From Isosphaeraceae bacterium (GTDB lineage: Bacteria > Planctomycetota > Planctomycetia > Isosphaerales > Isosphaeraceae): a stretch of DNA of 56,087 bases. The position numbers and the translations under genes are program-made. The stretch covers positions 1 to 56,087 of the forward strand of contig JARLIH010000235.1 of the NCBI GenBank assembly GCA_031291845.1. Direction: 5' to 3'. Shown here piece after piece: positions 36,601 to 44,697 of the stretch (its first letter is position 1; each line of letters begins with the position of its first letter). The notes below the pieces were generated by a model. That model was not told the DNA's origin. It made no database searches and saw nothing but the letters and a program-made list of their open reading frames with translations.

Positions 36601-36842
36601 CGCCCCAGGGCCTCGGCATGGGGCCAGCCGGTCAGCGACTCGGCCACGCCGTTCATGAAGGTCACCCGCCCCTCGGCGTCGGTGCTGATCACGGCGTCGC
36701 CGATGCTGGCGAGCGTGATCCGTAGCCACTCCGACTGCCTGTGCAACGCCTCCTCGGCGCGCTGACGCGCGAGGAGAATGCTCTCGGCACTCTGCAGAGC
36801 GGCGGATCGCACTCGCTTCAGCTCGTCGTCCGTGTCGTGCAT
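33675..36842 (-). CDS. Hybrid sensor histidine kinase with five PAS domains and a receiver
   Basis: A 1055-aa protein without obvious transmembrane segments, so probably cytosolic. Order: a short helical N-terminus; five PAS/PAC modules over about residues 45-685, most ending in motifs such as FRDVSERKRTEE, ARDITARKQAE, GTDLTDRKRAE and AHDITDRKRAEEA; HisKA (about 690-760) with the phospho-acceptor His in FLAILAHELRNPL; HATPase_c (about 795-910) with NLLTNSAKYTPRGG, DSGIGIPAE and GGLGIGLALVKGL; and a receiver (about 925-1050) with LDDNRD, the phospho-acceptor Asp in VLMDVGMPRLNGYEA and the Lys in LVKPV. The start at 36842 has CGGAGG seven bases upstream. No output regulator gene is adjacent; signal and target are unknown. 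Confidence 0.93.
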   Translation of the reverse strand: MHDTDDELKRVRSAALQSAESILLARQRAEEALHRQSEWLRITLASIGDAVISTDAEGRVTFMNGVAESLTGWPHAEALGRPLPDVFHIINEYTRLPAENPALQALEEGTIVGLANHTVLVARDGTERPIDDSAAPMRDGNKPPIGAVLVFRDVSERKRTEETRALLAAIVESSDDANISKSLDGTIRSWNSGAERLFGYSRTEAIGRPITLIMPPDRIDEERAILARLCRGERIDHYETIRLSKEGRRLDISLTISPIRDAEGRIVGASKIARDITARKQAEKERLLLLEEMQAERERLAELFQLSPAFTAVVRGPDHVFERVNDRYYDLIGHRDVIGRPAREAVPEVEGQGYFEVLDRVFQTGTPFVGSDMRILLRRHPDGPLEERSIDIVYQPLRTPEGEISGILAIGTDLTDRKRAEAAVRERDERLQLFLGNATDYAVVITDLEGRVLEWLGGAQKITGWQAAEVLGKPLGLLFTADDRAAGLPEAELSRAAQTGRVEDKRWHQRKDGSHFFGDGVTVGLRGQAGELHGFGKVFRDATEQKRAQEVMARNALLLAGVRDSVVVTDLDGIVTYWNEGATRLFGWTAEEMMGRHYADRFPEPAWTFIAGAICEPANGSEWSGEYEDYRKDGSRVWIDARVGPVADAEGRVIGILGVAHDITDRKRAEEALREADRRKDEFLAILAHELRNPLAPIRNGPQVVRLAGSDAAAVAQARDMMERQLGHMVRLIDDLLDVSRISRNKMELRRARVQLADVVRSAVETARPLIEAAGHQLTVSIPPEPVLLDADLTRLAQVAGNLLTNSAKYTPRGGRIELTAERQGNEVVITVRDSGIGIPAESLPTLFDMFSQVDRSIERTTGGLGIGLALVKGLVEMHGGTVTVASDGPGKGSTFTVRLPVLATVPQPTDTARPEHERRAPGPKRRVLVLDDNRDSARSMAKVLMLLGNEVRTAHDGIEAVEEAERFRPEIVLMDVGMPRLNGYEATRRIREQPWGKAAAIIALTGWGQEGDRTRSREAGCDGHLVKPVNLPDLEKLVNELARGTAPKGAAQET

Positions 36843-37187
36843 CGCCCGCCTCCGAGACGCTCGGACGCGAGCGCAGTGCCCGCCCCCCATGCACGACCTG
36901 CGGCGAATGCCATGCCGCGGGTCGCCGGGGTATCGTGTGCGAACCCCAGCGCACTCGGGCTCGGCTCGACCGGCCACAAGCGATCAGAACGATCGGTCAA
37001 ACGAAGATTAGTGGCTTGGCGGCCGCGTTCAGGGAGCAACACGGTCCCGGTCCTCCCCGCGCTCCGGCGCCGATAGGCTGCGTTTGCCGGCGCGATCAAG
37101 TTCTCCTTTATAGCATGACGGGGTTCATTTTACCACTTTCCCGGCCAAACGGTCAGCACGATTGCAAAGTCAATTGTGGACCAATCG
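36843..37187. other. Upstream region of the sensor kinase
   Basis: It forms the first part of an 875-bp gene-free stretch (36843-37717). No coding sequence, promoter or RNA is confidently recognised. Confidence 0.4.
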
Positions 37188-37276
37188 TGGGTGGCACGCC
37201 CGGAATCGGCGACGGGCGTGACGCACGACCCGGGAGGGTTGACGGCGCCCGTCGCCGATTCCGGGTGTGCCACCCA
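37188..37276. repeat. 31-bp near-perfect inverted repeat, large hairpin
   Basis: The left arm 37188-37218 begins TGGGTGGCACGCCCGGAATC and the right arm 37246-37276 is its reverse complement with one difference (a G-T type pair), separated by 27 bases. The left arm recurs as a solo copy at 10234-10267, which shows a dispersed element. It could form a stable RNA hairpin or cruciform. It is not adjacent to a gene end. Confidence 0.8.
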
Positions 37277-37304
37277 GCGCGCCCTTTTGGGGGCACCGTT
37301 CCCG

Positions 37305-37391
37305 GCCCCGGACGGGGCGTTGAGTCGTTAGCCAGGGGGGTGACCCCCCCTGGTATCCGGCGCCCAACGAAAACACAAGCCCCGGAGGGGC
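37305..37391. repeat. Three short GC-rich hairpins in series
   Basis: GCCCC-GGAC-GGGGC (37305-37318), CCAGGGGGG-TGA with its complement (37332-37353) and GCCCC-GGA-GGGGC (37379-37391) lie in tandem directly after the 31-bp inverted repeat. The CCCCGGAGGGGCGACAG-type wording also resembles units in the 47.2 kb element. The rest of the gap to 37717 shows no gene. Confidence 0.55.
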
Positions 37392-37717
37392 GACAGTATG
37401 CATCGCGAGCACTCGCCGCCCCATTCGAGGCTCAGAATGGCCACCAACGACAGCCCCAAAATGCGCGACTGTCAGCGACTTTGCAATCCTCCTGGCCAGA
37501 CGTTGCAGAGCCGTTTGGTCCTCGACCTCCCGCGCGGACGACCCCTTCCGCGCGCCGCCCCTCGGCCCTCCGCGCAACGGCGCAGGCGAGGTATGGCTCA
37601 CGCGCTATATTGTTCAACATGGTGATGACCGAGCTGTGCGACAGCTCCCCCGGCCGCCACGAGCGCCTCGCGGACCTGCTCGACCGTCGCTGGCGCCTGC
37701 GGCCAGAGGGACGCCGA

Positions 37718-38647
37718 TCACTTGCTCACAGCCCTATTCAATAAACTCTGACTGCGCAGCCAGTTGACGCAGAGCTGCGTCCAGCTCGACGGGAGTTTCT
37801 CGTTCTGCCGCACGCCGAAGTCATGGTCGCCGGTGGCATAGATGTGCAGTTCGGTCGGAATGCCGGCGCGCTTCAGGGCTACGTACATGAAGGCGCTGTT
37901 CTCGGCGTTGGAGCCGCCGTAACCTTCGTTGTCGTCCGACGCGTGCGCGAGCAGGATTGGGGGGGTATCGGCCGGGATGCGTATTCCGGGTGAAATGGCA
38001 TCCTTGTCTTTGGCCTTGAGGTAGCCCGAATAGCAGAGCACGGCGAAATCTGGACGGCAACTGACTTCGTCGACGGCGTCGGTCGGCTCATACAGCCGCT
38101 GCGCGAACCCGGTGGCGGTCGCGAGCGCGAGGTGGCCTCCCGCCGAGAAACCGACCATGCCGATCCGCTTCGGGTCGATGCCCCACTCGGCGGCCCGGCT
38201 GCGGACCAGGCGGACGGCACGCTGGGCGTCGAGCTGCGGGCCTAACGGAGGCTCGCCGTGCACGTCGCCGGGGCGCCTCGGGCAGCGGTACTTGAGGATG
38301 ATGCCGGTCATGCCGAGCGAGTTCAGCCAGGCCGCCACTTCCTCCCCTTCGAGCTCCCAGTAGAGGTCCCAGTAGCCGCCCCCAGGGCAGATCACCATCG
38401 CCGTCCCTGTGTTCTTGTCCTTGGCCGGTGCATAGATCGTGAGGGTCGGCTTGGTGACGTTCGTGATCAGCTTCGTCGGTCCCACGAGGGGCGACTGATG
38501 AATACGGCTGGTCTCCTGGCCCTTGATGCCGACGTCTCCGGGCGTCTTCCCCGGCCAGAGGCCGACGACCAGCGGCTCCGCCGCGCGGGCCGGAAGGGTC
38601 GAGCACAGGACGACGATCAGCGAGGTGGCAACGGCAGTTCGGCGCAC
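37718..38647 (-). CDS. Exported alpha/beta hydrolase (acetyl-xylan-esterase/BD-FAE-like)
   Basis: A 309-aa protein with a signal peptide (MRRTAVATSLIVVLCSTLPA, from GTG 38647 with GAGGG upstream). The oxyanion-hole motif is VICPGGGYWDLYWELEG, the nucleophile elbow MVGFSAGGHLALATA, the acid lies in HASDDNEGYGGSN and the His in ATGDHDFGVRQ. This set is typical of secreted carbohydrate-ester hydrolases annotated in planctomycetes as xylanase-type esterases. It probably deacetylates polysaccharide side chains; the substrate is inferred from family only. It is leftward, diverging from the DUF1549/1553 gene. Confidence 0.85.
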   Translation of the reverse strand: MRRTAVATSLIVVLCSTLPARAAEPLVVGLWPGKTPGDVGIKGQETSRIHQSPLVGPTKLITNVTKPTLTIYAPAKDKNTGTAMVICPGGGYWDLYWELEGEEVAAWLNSLGMTGIILKYRCPRRPGDVHGEPPLGPQLDAQRAVRLVRSRAAEWGIDPKRIGMVGFSAGGHLALATATGFAQRLYEPTDAVDEVSCRPDFAVLCYSGYLKAKDKDAISPGIRIPADTPPILLAHASDDNEGYGGSNAENSAFMYVALKRAGIPTELHIYATGDHDFGVRQNEKLPSSWTQLCVNWLRSQSLLNRAVSK

Positions 38648-38876
38648 GGGAAAGCCCTCTCGGATGTGGTGGGTGGTACGCCGATTCTCACAAGGCGCCG
38701 CCGGAACATCAATCATGGAGCATCATAAGGACCGGCCCCGCTCAGTTCTCGACGGACGGCAATCCGCCTGGGAGCGGTCGATGGAATATCCGGGCATGGC
38801 CCGGGTCAAAATGTTCGGAAGTCGGATAGAGTGGTGGATGTCGGCCAGCGCATTTGCGATGGGAGGGAACAACCGG

Positions 38877-40466
38877 ATGCGGATTCACCCCTGCTTGATC
38901 GGACCCCTTCTGTTCACCGCAGCGGTCCCCGCGCTGGCGGCGGAGCGCGACCTCGGTGAGCGACTCGACGCCGCCGTCGCCGCGGCGGCCGAAGAGAAGC
39001 CCGCGCCGGCTGCGGATGACGCGACTTTCCTCCGGCGGGTCTGGCTCGACCTGGCCGGCCATGTCCCCCCGGCGCTCGTCGCCCGCGACTTCCTCGACGA
39101 CCGAGATCCCGAGAAGCGCGCCAAGATGGTCGACCGGCTGCTGACCTCCCACGAGGGCGCTGAGCATTGGGGAATGGTCCTCGCGGTGTGGCTGATCGGT
39201 GAGCGGCCGTTCCAGCGCGATGGGTATGACGGCCGCGTGCTTCGCGAGTTCCTGAGCGACGGCCTGCGCAGGGGGACGTCGTACGGTGCGCTCGTCCGCG
39301 AGGTCATCACCGGGGCTGGGGCGTCCGATGTGAGCGGGGCGGCCAACTTCCTGCTCCGGTACGACGCCGACCCGCCTCGGCTGGCTGGGGCCGTCGGCAA
39401 GAATCTGCTTGGGATCACGATCCAGTGCGCCCAGTGCCACGACCACCCCTTCGCGCGCTGGAAGCAGGACGACTTCTGGGGCCTGGCCGCGACGTTTGCC
39501 CGCGTCCGCCGCCTGGAATCCAGCGGCGACGACGACCTCAAGGCCGTGCTCGAAGCCAAGCGCGGGGAACTGATGCGCCCCGACCCGAACGCCGCCTCCG
39601 CGGACAAAGCCGCCAGCGCCAAAGCCGCTGACGCTTCCAAGGAGGGGGAGGACGCTCCCAAGCAAGTCGCCGTCAAGCCGCGCCTTCCTGACGGCAAGAG
39701 CGTGCCCGCGACGGCGCGTCGCAGGACCTTGGGCGACTGGATCACCGCCAAGGAGAACCCGTACTTCGCCAGGAACCTGGTCAACCGCCTCTGGCGCGAG
39801 CTGTTTGGCCAGGGGCTTGTCCGCAACCTCGACGACCTGAACACGAAAACCAAGGCTGCCCCGGTGCTCGACCTGCTTGCCGAGGACTTCACCGCGTCGG
39901 GACACGACCTCAAGCGGTTGCTGCGGGTCGTCGTCCTGAGCCAGACCTACGCGCAAGCTTCGACCCCGCGCGCAAGAGTCGCGTGGACGCGGCCCGCCGC
40001 GCGGTCGTTGTCGGTCGACCAGCTCTTCGGCTCGATCGCACAGGCGACCGGGCACGACGGGCCGCCGCCGGAAGCTGCTGACGAGCCGGAGGACGAGGCG
40101 AACGACGAGCGCAAGGGCGTTGAGGATCCGGACGAGGACGAAGGCGAGGAAGCGGAGCCAAATGACCGGCCGGTCGAGATGCTCGGTGAGCGGGCGCTCA
40201 CCCTCCAGCGCGCCTTGGTGCTGGCCAACGGCGAGTTCGTGCGCGACGCGTCGCGCTCCGGGGCCGCCGTCATGTACGCCCTGTGGGGACGTTCGAACGA
40301 CGCCGCGCGGCTCGACTGGGCGTGCCTTGCCACCCTCTCGCGCCGGCCGACCGCGGCCGAACAGGCGATCCTCCGCCCCTTGCTTGCGCAACGCGATGCC
40401 AAGGCGGGACTCGAGGACGTGTTCTGGGTCTTGCTCAACTCGGCGGAATTCCTGACCAATCATTGA
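38877..40466 (+). CDS. DUF1549/DUF1553 (PSCyt2/PSD1-type) exported protein
   Basis: A 529-aa protein with a signal peptide (MRIHPCLIGPLLFTAAVPAL then AAERD). The DUF1549 part (about 25-200) has FLRRVWLDLAGHVPPALVAR and the cytochrome-like motif CAQCHDHPFARW; the DUF1553 part (about 270-520) has NPYFARNLVNRLWRELFGQG, DFTASGHDLKRLLRVVVLSQ, RSLSVDQLF and LNSAEFLTNH. It is shorter than many PSD1 proteins and carries a very acidic insert (about 395-425, PEDEANDERKGVEDPDEDEG). A Lys/Ala/Asp-rich linker lies at about 235-275. GGGAGGG precedes the ATG. The DUF1501 gene follows, the usual planctomycete pairing; function is unknown. Confidence 0.9.
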   Translation: MRIHPCLIGPLLFTAAVPALAAERDLGERLDAAVAAAAEEKPAPAADDATFLRRVWLDLAGHVPPALVARDFLDDRDPEKRAKMVDRLLTSHEGAEHWGMVLAVWLIGERPFQRDGYDGRVLREFLSDGLRRGTSYGALVREVITGAGASDVSGAANFLLRYDADPPRLAGAVGKNLLGITIQCAQCHDHPFARWKQDDFWGLAATFARVRRLESSGDDDLKAVLEAKRGELMRPDPNAASADKAASAKAADASKEGEDAPKQVAVKPRLPDGKSVPATARRRTLGDWITAKENPYFARNLVNRLWRELFGQGLVRNLDDLNTKTKAAPVLDLLAEDFTASGHDLKRLLRVVVLSQTYAQASTPRARVAWTRPAARSLSVDQLFGSIAQATGHDGPPPEAADEPEDEANDERKGVEDPDEDEGEEAEPNDRPVEMLGERALTLQRALVLANGEFVRDASRSGAAVMYALWGRSNDAARLDWACLATLSRRPTAAEQAILRPLLAQRDAKAGLEDVFWVLLNSAEFLTNH

Positions 40467-40561
40467 ACGGTCGCCGGGCGGCGGAGCCGCAATCCCGGGT
40501 GGCGTGCGTTTCACGCACCCGCTCATCGCGTGTCGGAAACGATACCCTCGAGGAGAGACAG

Positions 40562-41842
40562 ATGTTGACGCCGATCGCTTTTCGTCCGGCCCGCCGCGCG
40601 TTCCTCGCCCGGGGTCTCGCCGGCACGCTTGGTCTGGTCTTCAGCCCCAGCATTCAGCGGCAGCTTGCGGCGGCCGAAGCTTCGGGCCCGAAAGCCAAGC
40701 GCTGTGTGGTCGTCTGGCTCAACGGTGGGCCGAGCCACATCGACACGTTCGACCCGAAGCCGGGCGCCGCGACGAACGGCCCCTTCAGCCCGATCGACAC
40801 GGCGGTCGCCGGCGTCCGCATCTGCGAGCACCTCCCCAAGCTCGCTGCGCAGGCCAACCACTGGGCGTTCGTCCGCTCGCTGACCTCGAAGGAGGCGGAC
40901 CACGAGCGTGCGTACCAGTTCCTGCACACGGGCAACCTGCCGCAAGAGACCGTCGAATACCCCGCGCTCGGCGCGGTGATGGCGCGACGGTGGTCGGGCG
41001 TGGAGGCGACGCTCCCCACTTTCGTCACGATCAACGGCAGCGGCGCCAGCCCCGGCTTCTTCGGCCTGGAGTACGCGCCTTACGTCATCGAAGACCCCGC
41101 CGCCCCGTTCGCCAACATCACGCCGCCCGAGGGTGTGGCCCCCCGCCGGATCGACCGGCGCACCCGGGCCCTGGACGCTTTCGAGCGCGAATCGGCGCAC
41201 CGGCTCGACCCGGCGGTCGTCGCCGATCACGTCCGCATCGCGGGGCAGGCCCGGTCGCTGTTGCGCAGCCCCGCGCTCAAGGCGCTCGACATCACCAAGG
41301 AAAAGCCCGAGGTCGTTGGTCGCTACGGTGCCGAGGGGGATGACGGGGTCTTCGGCCGGGGCTGCCTCCTGGCGCGGCGCCTCCTCGAGCAAGGCGTGCG
41401 CTTCGTCGAGGTCGTGCTCGACGGCTGGGACACGCACAGCGACAACTTCAACACGACCAAATCCCTGATGGGCAAGCTCGACCCGGCTCTCTCGTCGCTG
41501 GTCGGCGACCTCTCCGAGCGCGGGTTGCTCGACGAGACCCTGGTCGTCTGCGTGGGCGAGTTCGGGCGCACGCCCGAGATCAACGAAACGAGCGGCCGGG
41601 ACCACTGGAGCGACGCTTTCAGCGCTGTGCTCGCGGGCGGTGTAATTCGCGGCGGGATGGCCCTCGGCTCGACCGACGCGACCGGCGCTGCCGTCAAGGA
41701 CCGCCCGGTGCCCGTCCCCGACCTCTTCGCCACGCTGCTCAGCGCCTTCGGCATCGACGGCACCAAGACCTACACGACGCCCGAGGGCCGGCCGATCAAG
41801 CTCTCGGATAAGGGACAGGTAGTCCGCGAATTGTTCTCGTGA
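40562..41842 (+). CDS. DUF1501 protein, Tat-exported, sulfatase-fold relative
   Basis: A 426-aa protein with a Tat-type signal (FRPARRAFLARGLAGTLGLV). DUF1501 motifs are CVVVWLNGGPSHIDTFDPKP, FVRSLTSKEADHERAYQFLH, RGCLLARRLLEQGVRFVEVV, GWDTHSDNF, LVVCVGEFGRTPEINETSGR and DHWSDAFSAVLAGGVIRGGM. DUF1501 resembles alkaline phosphatase/sulfatase-type proteins; its activity is not established. The start has GGAGAG about 8 bases upstream and lies 95 bp after the DUF1549/1553 stop, so the two are probably co-transcribed and act together outside the cytoplasm. Confidence 0.92.
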   Translation: MLTPIAFRPARRAFLARGLAGTLGLVFSPSIQRQLAAAEASGPKAKRCVVVWLNGGPSHIDTFDPKPGAATNGPFSPIDTAVAGVRICEHLPKLAAQANHWAFVRSLTSKEADHERAYQFLHTGNLPQETVEYPALGAVMARRWSGVEATLPTFVTINGSGASPGFFGLEYAPYVIEDPAAPFANITPPEGVAPRRIDRRTRALDAFERESAHRLDPAVVADHVRIAGQARSLLRSPALKALDITKEKPEVVGRYGAEGDDGVFGRGCLLARRLLEQGVRFVEVVLDGWDTHSDNFNTTKSLMGKLDPALSSLVGDLSERGLLDETLVVCVGEFGRTPEINETSGRDHWSDAFSAVLAGGVIRGGMALGSTDATGAAVKDRPVPVPDLFATLLSAFGIDGTKTYTTPEGRPIKLSDKGQVVRELFS

Positions 41843-41910
41843 CCGGGCCGATGTCAGCAGCGCGTCGTCTTCACCGATTCCGCGGCGTGCGTAGTTCGCC
41901 CTGAACGAAC

Positions 41911-41966
41911 TGTAGGGCCGGCCATTGCCGGCCGGCATTCTTACGATGCGGCTCCGCCGTCCTACA
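41911..41966. repeat. TGTAGG...CCTACA palindromic element
   Basis: Outer arms TGTAGG (41911-41916) and CCTACA (41961-41966) enclose an inner hairpin GCCGGC-CATTG-CCGGCCGGC (41917-41936) and a second, GCGGCTCCGCCG (41948-41959). It lies in the 224-bp gap between the convergent DUF1501 and HEPN-partner genes and may end transcription from both sides. Confidence 0.6.
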
Positions 41967-42066
41967 AAGATGCCCTCGCTATCGAAACGGAACGGCTTCC
42001 GTACCCTCACGGTCGATGACAACGAAGCTGCGGTCGTCGACCGCCACGCGAAGCATGTACCGGCGA

Positions 42067-42390
42067 TCAGAGCCCGGATGGAACCGGATCCTCAAATTCG
42101 AGGTTGGCGAAGGACATCCTCGTCTCGTCGGGCGTGAGCAGGATCAATGCGCTGAGATCGGCCTGAATTTCGTCGGGAAGCGCGTTCAAATATTTCCAAG
42201 CCTCCTTGCTTCGATCGACCTTATTTCGCCCAGCGAGATCGGGATCAATAATCCTGACTCTGACGGACACCGTGTTCTGGCGATAGAGGTCGATTTGGGC
42301 ATGGGGATGATCCGCCTCATACGCTCGCAGCGCTTCCATGATGCGATCGATCACCTCGTCTGCCGTGCCTCGGAGAACGCTGATCGACAT
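42067..42390 (-). CDS. Conserved small protein encoded with a HEPN protein
   Basis: A 107-aa protein starting MSISVLRGTADEVIDRIMEA. It has a helical start, a strand region (AQIDLYRQNTVSVRVRIIDP), a helix with Trp (SKEAWKYLNALPDEIQADLS) and ends in a well-formed block LLTPDETRMSFANLEFEDPV. No catalytic motif, in particular no nucleotidyltransferase GSxxxGxxxxxSD motif, is visible. ATG 42390 is preferred to ATG 42405 because GGGAG lies about 7 bases upstream and the start then falls directly after the HEPN stop codon. The tight coupling implies a shared role. Confidence 0.75.
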   Translation of the reverse strand: MSISVLRGTADEVIDRIMEALRAYEADHPHAQIDLYRQNTVSVRVRIIDPDLAGRNKVDRSKEAWKYLNALPDEIQADLSALILLTPDETRMSFANLEFEDPVPSGL

Positions 42391-42391
42391 G

Positions 42392-42808
42392 TCAAAGTCT
42401 CCCATCTGCCCAATGAATGATGTTCTCGGCAGCAGCCAGGAACCCTTCGGCTTCCTCGGCCTTCAACGTTCGAGGCAAATATCTCATGTCGGTTGACCAA
42501 TCATTAACGAGTGTGAAGGCTTCGGTAATCTTCCGCGGGTAGCGAGAGCCGCCGTTTTGGAGGTACGGCGTCCGTAGCCATTCATAGTCGTGTGCCCTCG
42601 TTCCTCGAAAGGAGTTGAGCATCGCCGTTCGCGCGACGAGGGGCACGGCCGAGAGCAGCAGTGCCTTCAAGATGCATTCTATCCCGTAGCCAGCGAGGTA
42701 GACAGCTCCCGTCGTATGATCGGCTCGCAGCAGAATTTGAGCGTCTTCATACCGTTGGAACGCACAGCGGTAGAACAGCCGCGCTTCGATGGAAGCCGGA
42801 ATCGCCAC
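42392..42808 (-). CDS. HEPN-domain protein
   Basis: A 138-aa helical protein. The HEPN-like core is RLFYRCAFQRYEDAQILLRA, TGAVYLAGYGIECILKALLL and then RGTRAHDYEWLR, which contains an R-x4-H spacing compatible with the HEPN RNase motif, although Gly follows the Arg where a polar residue is usual. A late block EEAEGFLAAAENIIHWADG completes the bundle. HEPN proteins serve as RNases in toxin-antitoxin and defence systems or as binding modules. The partner gene follows with a one-base gap between stop and start. The role here is inference. Confidence 0.75.
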   Translation of the reverse strand: MAIPASIEARLFYRCAFQRYEDAQILLRADHTTGAVYLAGYGIECILKALLLSAVPLVARTAMLNSFRGTRAHDYEWLRTPYLQNGGSRYPRKITEAFTLVNDWSTDMRYLPRTLKAEEAEGFLAAAENIIHWADGRL

Positions 42809-43156
42809 TGGTTACACCTCCGCGCCCACGCGGGATCGAGCTTTAGTGGACCGTCAACCTCGGGATTGGTGGATGATCCGCGTCGTGGGAATTGATGATT
42901 GTGGTGCGGTCTCTCCGCGACCTTCATACCAAGCCGGCGGGTTGCAGGCCAGGCAAACTCTACGGGATACCGCGAACCCGGCGCGAATCCCCGATCGCGC
43001 GGTTGTCCGCTCCTTGTGTTTGACGGCAGGCGCCGGTGGTCGTTTCGTCGCAGCGCCACGTCAGTCGGCCCCCGGACGATCCGATAACACTCACTGGTGG
43101 TCTGGCGGCGACGCCGACCCCGTCTGGGTGGCTCGGAACCACCGGAGCGGCACCAC
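42809..43156. other. Divergent intergenic region, 348 bp
   Basis: It lies between the HEPN gene (leftward) and the acidic membrane protein gene (rightward). No coding sequence, repeat or clear promoter is seen. Confidence 0.4.
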
Positions 43157-44635
43157 GTGCAGCGTGACGAACTCTCCTTCTCCTCGCAACCGTCCTCGGC
43201 GATAAGCCCCGCAGCATCCTCGTCGTCGGCCCCCCACCGGAAACGGTTGAGGGTCCGGCCCGTGGCGCTCGGCGCTTTGGTGCTGGCGACGAGCCTGGCC
43301 GTGGCGTCCTACGCCTCGGTTTGGCTGGTTCCGCCCTACCTCGCCCTGATGGCCTGGCTGCTCTGGCCTTCGACCGACCGGCGCGCTCGCGCGACGGCCG
43401 CCGCCGAAGCGTCGGACGCGCTGGGGTCCCTCGGGGCCGTGGGGCCGGACGAGGGGTTCGTCGAGAGTTCCGCGACGTCGTGGAATGACGCGACGCTTTC
43501 CGAGGCCTCCCTGGACCCCAGCGCGGCTGCCGAAGCCGATTCCGCCCTCGCGACGGTCGCCTTGAAAACCAAGCGCGGCCGGACCCGGGCGCGGAAGGCC
43601 AAGCCCGCGCCGGCGGTCGAGCCTGCCACCCAGGTGACCTGGATTCGTGTCGGACCGGGCAAATTTGTCCGCGTCGAAGGCGCGAATGCCGCGGTCAACG
43701 ACGATGTCCCTGCCGCCGAGGCCGAACGAGATCGTGCCGACGTCGCCCCCCCGCTTCCTTCGTCTTTCGCCGACGCAATGCTCGACGAGGCCGAGCCCGC
43801 ACCCGCGGTCCAGGCCGAGCCCGACGCGGATGCGCTGGTCGAGCCGCAGGAAACCAGCGCGAACGAAGCCGATCTCGAGGTCGTCTCCGCCATCGAACCG
43901 CCCCCCGCGCTCGAGGAGGCCCTGCCTTCCGATGCGCCTGCGGCGGATGACGTGCTGGCGAACACCCCGGTCGAAGCGGTAGACCTGCATCGTCACCAGC
44001 CCCCGGAGTGCACGGACGAGGCGAGCCGGCCGCCCGAGGCGGCGGACGTTCCCTCGGCTTCGTACACGGATGACCCCGAGCTGCCTATGCCGCCGGCTGA
44101 GGCGGTCGAGGACGTTGGGATCGAGCCGGACCCGGAGGAGGCCGTCGACCCTGTCGACGTGCCGGCCGACGGTGACAGCTCCGATCCTGGCGGCCCGGCC
44201 CCCGTTGCCGAGTGTGCGAATCTCGGGACGGACGCGTGCGAAGACCTTGAGGACGTTCCGTCACTGACGCCGCCATCTCCTTCGGCCGGCCGTGCGCTTT
44301 GGGTGGCCCTGCGCGAGGTCTGTCCCCGCCTGACCTTCCCCCTGCGATCGGTCGCGGGACGCTCGCCGACGAGGCGTGTGCCCCGCGCTGGACGCGGAGG
44401 GCGGATCGCGCCTGTCTTCCGGCGACACCCTCGCCGGCGGCACATGCGCCGCGCCTGGCGGGCGCTGCATGCGCGCTCGCCCCCGGCGGTATTGTCTTTC
44501 CTCACACGGGAAGCCACGCGAACCCCACACGGCCCGGCCTCACGGCTGGTCCCTGCGGGGTTCGTGCCGTTGTTGCGGCCCTCGTCGGGGCGGCACAACA
44601 GGTCTCACCATTCGGCCGTCGTTCTTGCGGCCTGA
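43157..44635 (+). CDS. Membrane-anchored acidic low-complexity protein
   Basis: A 492-aa protein. After a basic N-terminus there is a hydrophobic hairpin (VALGALVLATSLAVASYASV, WLVPPYLALMAWLLW), then a long Ala/Pro/Glu/Asp-rich region (about 85-390) containing one ordered-looking motif, TQVTWIRVGPGKFVRVEGAN, and finally a strongly basic Arg-rich tail (RRHPRRRHMRRAWRALHARS) beyond residue 400. GTG 43157 with CGGAG upstream is chosen because a longer reading adds a basic segment without a signal. The sharp acidic-to-basic change could mean a late frameshift, or an RNA/DNA- or membrane-binding tail. It lies 62 bp before the ABC-type permease gene. Function is unknown. Confidence 0.65.
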   Translation: MQRDELSFSSQPSSAISPAASSSSAPHRKRLRVRPVALGALVLATSLAVASYASVWLVPPYLALMAWLLWPSTDRRARATAAAEASDALGSLGAVGPDEGFVESSATSWNDATLSEASLDPSAAAEADSALATVALKTKRGRTRARKAKPAPAVEPATQVTWIRVGPGKFVRVEGANAAVNDDVPAAEAERDRADVAPPLPSSFADAMLDEAEPAPAVQAEPDADALVEPQETSANEADLEVVSAIEPPPALEEALPSDAPAADDVLANTPVEAVDLHRHQPPECTDEASRPPEAADVPSASYTDDPELPMPPAEAVEDVGIEPDPEEAVDPVDVPADGDSSDPGGPAPVAECANLGTDACEDLEDVPSLTPPSPSAGRALWVALREVCPRLTFPLRSVAGRSPTRRVPRAGRGGRIAPVFRRHPRRRHMRRAWRALHARSPPAVLSFLTREATRTPHGPASRLVPAGFVPLLRPSSGRHNRSHHSAVVLAA

Positions 44636-44697
44636 GACCGAATCGGTTAGTTTGGCGCTCGGACACTCGTCTGACTCTTCACCGAGCGAGGCGACCG

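Noticed and set aside
37301..37402. CRISPR-like short repeats
   Set aside because: The hairpins differ in sequence and spacing; there is no regular repeat-spacer array and no cas genes.
38742..40526. 594-aa minus-strand frame opposite the DUF1549/1553 gene
   Set aside because: It contains no domains; the plus strand carries CAQCHDHPF and the full family pattern.
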